Source of the DNA: Paracyclopina nana
Taxonomy: Eukaryota > Arthropoda > Copepoda > Cyclopoida > Cyclopettidae
NCBI GenBank assembly: GCA_019096065.1
Contig: JAGUCH010000003.1
Span: forward strand, 2,108,001-2,172,000
Direction of reading: 5' to 3'
Length of the DNA: 64,000 bases
Shown: one piece after another, positions 36,741-47,500 of the stretch
Layout of the letters: each line of letters begins with the position of its first letter
Numbering within the stretch: the first letter of the stretch is position 1
Notes under the pieces: generated by a model
What the model was told of the DNA's origin: nothing
Seen by the model: only the letters and a program-made list of their open reading frames with translations
Databases searched by the model: none
Translations under genes and position numbers: made by a program

Positions 36741-37426
36741 CCCCATTGCGAGTCTCGATGCGAGAGCGGAATTGTTCATTTTATGCATGTATCAACAATG
36801 CGAGAAAAATTAATGCTAGGCCTGATTTCTCGCGAGAAACGTGAATTATTTCATTATTTTCATTCCGCCTGGAAGAAAATCTGGGCCTTGATTAATTCAA
36901 AAAGGCCGGGGATTATTTGCTGGGCGACCATCAACTTACCCGAAAAAACTAGAAACAGTCGGTGAATTAATGTTCTTGAACTTGGCCTCAGCAAGAAAAA
37001 GACGTCGTGAACCTTGAAATTGTCCAGCATGGACAACAGCCTCGGAGCGATAGAGGCTGCGCGCTGAGGACAAGCGCAACAAATACTTGGCATTGCGCGC
37101 AAGCAAAGAAGCTGCTTTTACTGTATACGCTACGAAAGCGCGCCGTATGTTCCAAAAAATGACTTTTTGCACCACTCGGCTCAAGTTGTCACTACCGCTA
37201 ATTACGTAATGAAGCTCAAAACAAGATGACGTAATTTGACTTTGAGCTTTCATAAATCTAGTAGAAGAAAAACAATCCCGCCGCCATTTCTTTAGGCCAG
37301 TTTTCACAAGGCGACTGTTTTTTCAAGCTTTCACTGCAAACTTGCATTTTGTTGCTAAGCAAATGATTAGTGGCCTTTCCATTGAAGAATTTTGGTGGTC
37401 GCATCTGGTAGCGCTGATGATACAAC

Positions 37427-37441
37427 AGCGCCATCTAGCGG
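37427..37441 (-). promoter_or_regulatory. CTCF-like motif
   Basis: The minus strand reads CCGCTAGATGGCGCT, a one-mismatch fit to CCASYAGRKGGC. It lies about 1 kb upstream of the FMRFamide receptor gene, in the long gap before the bestrophin gene. Confidence 0.4.
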
Positions 37442-39671
37442 ATTTTTCGCTAATGCGTGAGTCAGCCAAATGCAAAGAAAATTAGCTAGAGTCTCGCCGA
37501 CTTTTTAGCGCGTTGATGGACGTAATAAGGGTTTGCGTATAGTGCAAAAAAGTTGATATATTCGCGAGCGAAGTGCGATGCACTTTAAGGCTGCGAAAAC
37601 TTGATGGGTGACTTTTGGAGCCATGAAACAGATTGCTCAAGAAAAATCGGTGTCATGGCGAACGAGAGGGGCAAATTGCATTCGACTCACCTCCAAGTTG
37701 AATAAGTCGGCCCGAGTTGCAAGTTGAGAGAGAGAGACAACAAAACAACACTGCTTCTTCTTCTTGACTTCTTCTCTTCTCGGCTAAAGACTTTTTGGCT
37801 TTTGCGCACGCGCGTCGCCCAGCACGCTGGCCCCGAGCCATCATCGCGCCCAAAACATCACAAATACAACCGGAGAAAAACAGGCGGACAAAACAAAATG
37901 ACTGGCCACAAGTCCAAACCCTACTGCAAGTAGCCACCTTCATTTTTCATTTTTTTATAAGGACATTGGTCTTTTTATCTCCCTTTGAGAATACAATATT
38001 GTGCGCAAAAATAGCGAATTAAAGCCTATTTGGTAATTTCCACCCAACCTGGCTCAATTGGGGATTTTAAAAGGACAACATCATGTTTTTCTAGCAGATT
38101 TTTAGCCAAAATGCCAGTTTTTGCCGTATGTTATGGCTCGCGAAGCACTCAAAAAATTGGGAGGGTATTTGAAAAATCTGGCTTAGATTTTTCATTGAAA
38201 ATTGGAAAACCTAGCAATGAAATGCCTTAAATATTGCATAGAGAGGAGGAACCTGCAGATTTCCCTTTATTATTTTTATAGCTGATTCATGGCTGAGACA
38301 ATTCATGCTAATTGGTATAAATGAGAGCGTTTTGACGCTGCTCCGATGATTTCTGCAAGCACGATTCCGCGCATTGTATGGCAGCTTTGGGTTGAGTGGT
38401 GGCCCAAGATCCCCGAAAAATGACATGCCACGCGCAGAACGAAGTCGGTGGAGTCGTTCCACATTTAGCTGGGGCTAAGCATCATCCCATGGATGATAAT
38501 GCTACCTATAATAGTGGTCGACCATTGTGTGCAAATTCGCTCTGTCTTTTCGCCAAAATCAAACCATGATTCAGCAAAAGCGTTTTTTCGCAACACCTTC
38601 TTCGGCTTTCCAGTCACGTTCGGGCGTAAAGAACGCGAAACGGCAATTGCCCAAAGTGTCGCCATGTTGATTTGATGTCGGAATAAAAAATGCCAATTAT
38701 GCACTGGGGGGAGCCTTTTGGTTTCCCCCCCAAAAAAGCTCATGGTTGGCAACAGGGCCAAAGATGAATTGGTGCCAGTCGAAGATGGCTGAATGTGGGA
38801 TGACACCAGCTCCGTGGAGGATCGAGCCATGCCTAAATGGTCAACTTTGGCCGCCCACGCCACGTTTCGGGGGTGTTCTATCGGTAACTGGCATCTTGCT
38901 CAATGCACCCAACCTGACAAACAAGAAATCCATCGCACTTATTAAAGGATTTACACTCCCACAACTCGGTTTCTCCGGGCCCGCAAAATGGGGCGGCGCG
39001 CCTTAAAATTGTCGGCTCGGTCGGCCTAACGTGCTGCACTGGCTCGGGGACGCGATCGGTCCGTTTTTTTCCAAATTGCAATGATGATCATCGCGCACAT
39101 AATATATGCTAGGAATGTAGCCTTGTGTGTCCAATTTCCACGTGTCATAATCATCAGTAAGAGTGCGAACTCCTTTTGGTGCGTTTTACATACCGAGGAA
39201 AATGGCGCGTTTTTTCAAAAAGAATAGTTTAAACGAAATTAGCATCCACTCGGTTGATTTATATGAAGAGAACCGGTTCCACTCTTTTTTTAAATGTACC
39301 AATTGTCTCACTGCACTTGAGGCTAATAGCGTTTGGAGTGAATTTTGCCTCGCATTCCAAGAGCTCGCGCCATGAATTCGTGGAAAATGTGCGTCAATCG
39401 CTGGAAGAAGCAAGCAGTGTTCATTATAGGAAAGACGCCTTTTTCTCCTATTCCCTTGTTAGACAAAATTGGACGAGGAGACCCGTCGCAAATTGGCCAA
39501 AAAAGCAAATATCATAAATTGCCTGAGAAAAAAGCTCAAAAAAGGCCAACGCATCGTTTTTCACTCAAATAACGCAAGCCATGTCAAAACAAGAAAAAGA
39601 AAATAATGCGTGAGTGAGAAAAATTGATACATTTGGCTGCGGGAAAAGATGAAAAAATTAAATATAAGGCC

Positions 39672-40277
39672 CAGTAGGGTGGTAGCCACCCGAGCCGAGA
39701 TGAATTCGACCATCCCAACAACTTACATTTTTTAAATCAACCCTTCTTCTATGCTATATATACTTAAATGGTTAAATCAATTTCCGGCACCCATAACTAC
39801 ATAAGATTTAAAAAAAAAAACTCCTGCCGAAACCGTTTGTTATTTTGAAAAATATCACTTCTATGACCCCCACTAAAATTGAAAGTTCTATGTGACCAAG
39901 TGATTTTTTAAGGCAAAAGTTCACTTTTTGCAAAGTGTGTCAAGTCACTAAATGTTGCAAAAAGTATAGTAGAGTGATGGCATCTACTTAATAACAAAAT
40001 AAGAAAATATCTCATGAACTTAGGATTCTAGCTAAGTGTCATTGAATTAACTTTTCCTTCAGTTTCAAATAGGGTGGGTCTATTTTGTACATTTTTTACA
40101 TTTTTCTAAAAAATGAGCTGGAGAAGGAGCAGAATGTTTTCAAATTCTTATGTAGTGATGGGCGCCGGAAATCAATTTAGACATTTGCACTCCTGAAAAG
40201 CCACATGAAAGACCTTTCAGAAAATATATAAATTTTGGCGTGGTCGAATTTAGGTTAAGTTGGCTACCATCCTACTG
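39672..40277. mobile_element. hAT-like foldback MITE, 606 bp
   Basis: The left end CAGTAGGGTGGTAGCCAC pairs with the right end (reverse complement CAGTAGGATGGTAGCCAA). Pairing resumes inward at AATTCGACCA and again over about 40 bases around TTTCCGGC.CCCAT.ACTACATAAG. No ORF is present. CAG termini are usual in hAT elements. The 8-bp flanks (ATAAGGCC, TGAAGGCG) agree at 5 of 8 positions, so the target duplication is decayed or absent. Confidence 0.7.
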
Positions 40278-42142
40278 TGAAGGCGCTTCTTCTTATTATG
40301 GGACATTTACGCAAAATAATGAGTTTTGTGAGCCCACGTAGGCCTTGTGCTTGCAGGATGTATGCTGTTCTGTAAAAAGGCCTAACTACATATCACGCTG
40401 TTGACTCACGAGCCAATGTTGACTCTGGTACGGAAAAAAGAGGTATTCGACATGAATGCAGGTTGGAAGAAATCACGCTTCATTTTTTAGCGTGCAAGTG
40501 CCATAAATGGAACGCGTGCGCGTGCGGTGAAATACCGAAAAGCGCGCTCGTTGCGGGCGAGCGATGTGAAGAAACACGTAGTATATAAGTGAGAAATCGC
40601 AATTTCCAGATCCTGATGGAACGTTTGTTATTCTAAGGGTCTTCTTTAGCTTAAAGCCAATGAATTGCCAGGATCAAATCCTTGATTGAGCAGAAACTCT
40701 TTAGGGCTCCAACAGTCAATCTTATCTCTTTATTTAGGCTGAGGGCCAATCTAGAAGCAATTACGTTCAAAGACAAACATGTTACACATACGCAAACAGA
40801 GCGGCAAAAAGTAACTAAGAGGTAGAAGTGCATTATATTAAAGTATTGCAGTTGTTGACTCAATTTGGCGTTAATTATGGCCTTTTTATCTCGCGAAAAA
40901 GCGGACGAACTCAGCATCTTTTCCGCCAAAAAAGATCAATTACCGAGTGAAGCATTAAAATCTTTTTAATGTGCTTCTTATGATCATTGCTTAGATGAGG
41001 GGATAATTCCAGACCGAGCAGTTGCATAAATCTTCATTTATCATAGCAAGAGATACAGGAGAAAGCAGCTTTGGCGGCCTTTTTTCTTTTGCCAGCATGA
41101 ATCAAGTTTAATTGCAGTTTCAGGATTACATTCCTTATTGGCGGCCCTTTCAACCTTTAAATGGCCGCAAAATGCTCTATACACTGCAGATTTTCGCGTG
41201 AGCTCCGTCAGGTTTATTTTTTCTGCGTTGCTGGAAAGCAAATCGAGTGCCTATAATGTCCAATTGGGAGCTAGTTTTGAAGGTTTTCATTTTGAGCTGC
41301 CTACGAAAAAGAGGGTCAAGAGACAAGTGGTCCTACAAGAACACTACAAATAACACTGCAAACTTTGCTGATTTGGTATCGAGGTCATCAATCATTGCTT
41401 TTCTGCATTACTGCTACCAATGCAAAATTATAATAATTTCGCTAAATAATTTGAGGTCAGATGGGTAGGAATGGACGAAATTGTTTTTGTACGAACAAAT
41501 GGCTGTGAAATTGATGATAGCAAGAAAATTCTCTAGAGTACGTGTGCTTTTCACCCACTCACTGAATATTGCTTGCAGCCAGTATTTCAAGTCTCTTTTT
41601 ATCTAACATGGCCAGAAAAAGTTGGAGACACTATTGCATATTATGTGAGCCTTTTTACTGACTGCAATAGCGAGAGGAGATTTTTCCAACTTCTTGCGTT
41701 ACTTTTACGATTTTACATTCATTTAGGCCAACTTTTTTAAAGGTAGAAGCACACATTAGCAAGCACTATTGCGATTTTGGCTTCGCAGTTTCACGTTTTC
41801 CCTCGTGGGCTTAGCTACACTGTAATTGACTATCTGGAAAGTTTCGCATACAATCTCCATCTAATTGAATGGCATCCTACCAAAAACCTTTTTTTGTTTT
41901 CTAGCAAAGACTTGCGCAATGTTTAACAGAAGAATGAAACAGTCAATAAATACCCGATTGAATTTGGGTCTGGCTTTCAAAATTGGATCTGCGCTGCAAT
42001 GCAGAAATTCTGCAAGCCTGTTAATTTATTGCGCCGAGGTTTCGTGATTTTTGAGTTAAAGTTCCGGTTCATTCAATTGATTACAAAAAAGCCCTTTTAA
42101 AATAAATTGCTAGTGCTTTTACTTAACATTTTCTTTATTTTA
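40278..42142. other. Intergenic region up to the bestrophin 3' end
   Basis: No gene was recognised. A short alternating GC stretch near 40512-40555 and AT-rich spacer are all I can describe. Confidence 0.35.
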
Positions 42143-43994
42143 TTATCTCTCGGAATTATCGGGTTTAAGCTCGCCCACTTCAAGGTTCGGAGTGGTCGAT
42201 GAAGATCCAGGTCTGCTCTCCTCTCTGGTGATTTGCAAGGTCGGAATGAAAATGGTATTCAGCCGATTCTCGAGGCTCTCCAAACCTTTCTCCTTATTGT
42301 CCGAACTGCTTGAATCGTTTCTGCTTCTTCGTCCCTCGGAGTTTTTTCGGCTCCTGCTCACTTTGAAATGGGGCACGCATGAGCTCCTCCTCAAAATGCC
42401 ATTCTGGGCTTTCACACTCAAATGGTTGCCATGGCTATGATCCGGAAACAGAGTTCCAGAAACGTGCCCATAGATATCTCTGAAACTTCCAATGAAACCA
42501 TTGCTCTGTAATAAAATTTTCGATTCAGCCATTATTTTGGGAAACTAGAAATTAGTGTCACCTGTTTTTCTGGCGGTTTCAGCAATTCCTCATTGGATTG
42601 CACTGCATCACTGCTGATAATTTGTTGGCCTTCGAGAGATACCTCGAGCCCAAATGAGCTCGACGGTGGAACCACACCTCTGAATGGCAAAGAGGCCACT
42701 GTGTAAGGCAACTCTTCCGGAACTCCAATGTCCCAATGCATATCTTTGGTGGGCTGAGGTGGAAATTGGCCAATGTCATCGATGATCATGTAGCTGACCT
42801 GAAACAAAATGGCATTAATCAAAAGAAAAAATTGCTGGATATATGAGCGTACTTGCAAGTGTCTGTCAACCATCCAGTTCATGTCAAAATCATCATCGTC
42901 CTCCCCAAAGGGATTAATCAAGGCTTCGGCCACTTTGAGCCAACCCACGTAGAAGAGGAATTGCAAAATGGTGAATACTGGCACCACGTAATCAGTCCGG
43001 TTGATTCTCCCCTCAATGATTTTCTCGGGGTCGAGGTATTGACGGCCAAACAGAGCGAACCCAAAGTAAGTGTACACAGCCAGGGTGACGGTCTAAAAAA
43101 AACCAAATGTAAAATAGCCCTTTCAAAATAGCTTAATTATGCACTTGAGTGTAGGCCAGGGGCAAGTTGATCCAGTCGTATGAAATGATGTCCCCGCAAC
43201 CGCCCTTGGCTGTCAGGATCTGCTTTTGAATCTCCAGAGCGTACACCTCCTCCTTGATGTATCCCTGCTGGTAAGCATTGTGCACCAGTGAGCTGGCCCA
43301 TGAGAATGGGATCCAGTGGCAGTAGAAGAGGTATTCGGATTTGGCCATGGCGGCCTCCAGAATCTCGCGTTCGTCCTCGGTCAAGAGGCCAGCCTCAACC
43401 ACGTGTTGCAGCGTGGGGAAACGCTTGAACACTTTGCTGCTGACATACCTGAAGGTCATCACGATGCCCAGACAAGTGTATCTCGTCACAGACCTCCGGA
43501 TCAGCCTTGCCTCATCGTCCTTCCGGAATGGGCATTATTTTGTGAATAATAATCTGAATATGTAGCATAAATCTAGTCCTATGTACCATTCCCCTGCAGA
43601 AGGCGTTGATGGAGAAAGCCACATTGTCAGGCCATGGAAGTCTGCACCATTGGTCCCACCAACGCGAGACCACAGTGCTTACATAAAAGGCCAACACGAA
43701 CGACAATGGAATCAAGTTGTGATAGACTTCACAGAAGACGCACAATTCCTCGAATTTCTCGCGTTGGGACGGAGTGAAAAAGAACCGGTATGCAATGCTC
43801 AGGAGAAAGTAGAGCAAGATATACAAGGCCAGCCCAGGAAAGACCAGCTTATAGACACTTCCTTGCCATCTGGAAAATCATGCCATCTTTCAATTAGCTT
43901 GGATAGAGCACAATATACCTTACAGTAGGAGGACTTTTCCGAAAGCTCCAAACTTTGTGGCCGTTCCTATCCCAGGTGTGTATTGAATCGACAT
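42143..43994 (-). CDS. Bestrophin, Ca2+-activated anion channel
   Basis: The start ATG is at 43994. Exons run down the minus strand through 43133-43550, 42800-43090 and on to the stop at 42143. The conserved N-terminus is present: MSIQYTP..., then RWQGSVYKLVF, FYVSTVVSRWWDQW and the pore/neck region with LPWPDNVAF. Later come FPTLQHVVEAGLLTEDE, WINLPLAYTQ and the calcium clasp acidic run NPFGEDDDDFDMN. The C-terminal half is Ser/Arg-rich and poorly conserved, as is usual. Bestrophins are pentameric chloride or bicarbonate channels of the plasma membrane or ER opened by Ca2+. All landmark segments are intact, so it is expected to work. Confidence 0.93.
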
Positions 43995-44572
43995 TTTTCA
44001 AAGACAAAACTGGACGACTAGAAATGTGACGTTTAATTCATTGCCATGGCTGGTGCACATCTTACAGATGCGACAATAAAATCCCTTTAGCTAAAGGCCT
44101 TGGATGCTGGTGAAATTGCAAGAAAAGCTGAAAAACGAAGTCGAGGATTTTTGAGCCCTCCTTTACCTCCCGGTGCAGCGATTGAACTTTTGAGATGTGC
44201 TCTCGCATTCCTCGGACGTTTTTTCCCGAAATGCATTGTGTTCCCATTGTGAGCATAGCCTATAATTGAGCTATGCGAGCTATTGCGTAATCATCCACAA
44301 CAACAATGGTTAACGATGCATTTTTTGTGTTGTAGACATGTTTATTTCAATGTGTCTTTAAATAATTTGAAGTATTTCCACGTGACGTTCTTCTTTGCAC
44401 TTCTTCTATAGTATATTTTTATGAATTGTGATAGTTTACCATTAACTGAATCATTGATGATCATGGCCTCCGCGAGAAAAGTTCCTTTGGTCTATTTGCT
44501 CTGACAAAAATTATGTGCTACGAAATTAATGATTTAAATGAGAATCACGCAAATGTGATGTCAATTACCAAT
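43995..44572. other. Gap between bestrophin 5' end and NCKX 3' end
   Basis: It should contain the bestrophin promoter and the NCKX 3' UTR. No other feature was seen. Confidence 0.4.
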
Positions 44573-47500
44573 TTAGATGGGACAGTCGTAAAAGTCGTAC
44601 TCGAATCCCAGAGTGATTGCAACAAACACAAAGTAAAAGAGGAACATGGTGATGCCCATGCCCTTGGTCATCTTCCAGCTGAACATCAAAATGGAGAGGA
44701 AAACCAAAACGAGCATGCCAAACAAAATGCTAATAGAGCACACCATTCCAGTTGAAGACACTGGCACCGGCTTCTGGAAAACCATGGTGAACAAAAACCA
44801 GGGCAAAGGAAGGCTGGAATAAAGCTCACGATTAATCACACAATCAAATCAGAGCAACGAAAGGCTTACCCAACTGTGACATCGAAAATATTTGAGCCTA
44901 CGGAAGATGAGACAGCCATGTCACCAAAGCCTTTTCTGGCCACAATTACACTGGTAAACAAATCTGGTATCGACGTCCCTGCGGCCAAAAATGTAAGGCC
45001 CATCACCTGGAATATCATGGAAAGAATTAATATCAAAGACACTCCTACTGAGATAGCCTTGACAGCAAACAGCCTCAAGGCTTTGACGATGGCCTTGGCA
45101 ACAACGCTATTGCATGTCTCCCTTTTTTGCCAATAATTCGACAATCGTTACGAGAGCCAGAATATTTAGTGTCATACCTCTGGAGGAATGGAGAATGCAT
45201 TGCCACTGATGGTGGCCCACCAAACCATGAGATAGGAGAAGACAGCAATCCACATGATGCTGCCAGCAAAAGTGATGACAAAATACTTTTTCTTCTCCTG
45301 TCTTCTGGTGTCTGGCAAGGTGATCCACAGCGGGAGCACCAGGGGCAAAAAGAGTACATACGTGATCCGCTTGTTCCAAGCATCTGGCCAGGACAAGTCC
45401 AGAGGCTCGGCAGCCTCTTCCTCTTCATTGGAAGCATTGTTAGCACCACCCTGGTATGAAAGGAAAAAGAGAGGAGTTTAGTCAGAGCTAAATCACAGCC
45501 AATTTGTGAGGAGCATGCAGCCAGAAAAAAGCTGGAGAAGGCCTTACATTCATTTCATTTTGGAACAAATTGGCCTGGCTAGAAATGGACTGGGAAACTC
45601 CGATTTTTGACAACTGATCCGCATTGGTATGAGCATCGAATTGGGACATCTGCAGAAAAATCAGTCAATTTCTCGCAATTCGGTGATGGGCAATGCGACC
45701 ATGTTTCTTTATGTATCTGGCCTTCGATATTTTGAACACATTCGTAAAGTGGTTTTTGATGTGCTGCTAACTAGCCTAGAGAGGTTGCGTGAGTGATCAC
45801 AATGAAATTCGCGCACTGTTGTAGCTAGCCCAAAAGCTAGCCAAAAATCTGCTGATTTCCTTCCTCTTGATCAATCTCAGCTTATAAAAGTAAAAAAAGC
45901 GATAAGCACTAAAAATGGCTGCAGCACAGCAAACAAAGTGCAAATATTTTTTTTACTATAACGAATATATTATGAGATTTTTATTTCTGGGCTGTTTTTC
46001 TAGCTCTATATAGGGCTAATGAAGAAATTAAGTTCAAGCGATTTTCCGTTGCGGATTTCGAGGGCGCCACCTTAGCTTAATATGGGTAAAACGTGTCCAG
46101 ATGATTTTCTGTTTTCTTAATGCTACTTAAAGCTACTCAATTTCCGCCGAAGCAAATATTTGATATTTCTATGGTTTTAGCCATTAAAAGGCCAAAAATA
46201 ACTACAAGAAAATGAAATTATAGCTGAAATTAACTGGTAGCACTTAGCCCCCTTCAGCGGTGGCGCCATCAGATAAATGGTGGCGGAAAAGTTACTCAGT
46301 GAGTATAATAAAATCTCTTGACCTGCATAATATAATTGCTAGGTGCAAAATAAGCAAGTGGAATTTTGTGTTGTTTTTGTCCCTACTACTACTATGTAGA
46401 GCTACATAAAGAGCATAGAGCATGAAGCAGTACCTCAAGTCCTTGATTATGCGTCGAGGTTGGCTGGTTGTTTCCATTCACGCCATCTACTGGCATATTG
46501 CCACCCTTGGCTCCACTTCTGTCTAAAATGGATTGTAAAGAAGCAATTGCGTGCAACTGGGCTGCTTTCTCATCAACTCGACCTAGAAAGTTGTACAATG
46601 TTACTACTACCTCACACCAACCAAACTCTTGCTGCTTCTAGAATAAAGGCTTCTTCTTCTTTTTTTTAAGGAGAAAACACTAGCTGTTGTTAACTGTATA
46701 TAATAGTACCATCATGCAAAGGGTCAATGGTGTGGATCATCAGCTGCAAGAGGCCGTGATGAAAATGCGAGCCAGAGTGAAGTATGGGGACGCCTGAGTA
46801 TCCAGTGTGACCTTGACCGTTGGCGGCTGGCACAGCCTGAAAAAGTTTCCGCATTTTACAACCTGCTCGGGGTAGCTTTCACTACCGTAATTATCCGGAA
46901 ACTGTGTCATGTTCAACATGTAATTTCCTGCCAAGCTTCAACACACTCTTTAATTTTTCTAAAAGAAAGGCACAGTTGTTTTTTTTTTGAAAAGCAACCC
47001 AGTGTTTTCTACAATATGTTATTGGTTTCTTCTCGTAGAAACAATAACGTTTTTAGGAGAGTACTTTAGTTCTTACATTTGCATTTTTACAGTTAGGAGC
47101 ACACAAGAACGGTTATGAAGTTTAGAAATGCTTTAAGTCTACGGAAAAGAGACGGTGAAAGCAAGCACTAAAAAGTGCGTTCATCTTCAAAAGCAGCGTT
47201 CGAATTGCCAAGAAAGCTGATCGAAAGAGGATTTACCACGAAACTTGCCTTACCTGGAAACAGCTCATCAGCAATCTTACTCCTTACCAAATTGCTCTTA
47301 AGGAGATTTTCAAAAACCACCTCTGCCGTTTTCAAAGTTGTAGTCAAGGTTGTACTATAGCCCGTTCTCATGTTAGGTAAGCAAAGCTCTATGAAAATGA
47401 GCAATGCTCTTTGGAAGCGAATAACTCAGCAATTGCTAAAAGCAAACTTGGTAGAATTCTTCAGTGAGACTATATCTACGCTTGCGTGCCAAATTTGGTT

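Larger units (their letters stand above)
36465..39671. other. Upstream region of the GPCR gene; no gene recognised
   Basis: About 3.2 kb with many overlapping ORFs of 60-130 codons on both strands, none with family motifs or convincing splice sites. GC content rises near 37650-37900 and 38800-39060, which may reflect promoters or old genes. CTCF-like motifs occur at 36727 and 37427. Confidence 0.35.

Noticed and set aside
38465..38863. 132-codon minus-strand frame
   Set aside because: No family motif, no splice partner and overlapping frames on the other strand of similar length; treated as chance.
46056..46285. Possible foldback with GGCGCCACC ends
   Set aside because: Only about 14 bases pair, around a naturally palindromic GGCGCC core; not enough for an element call.
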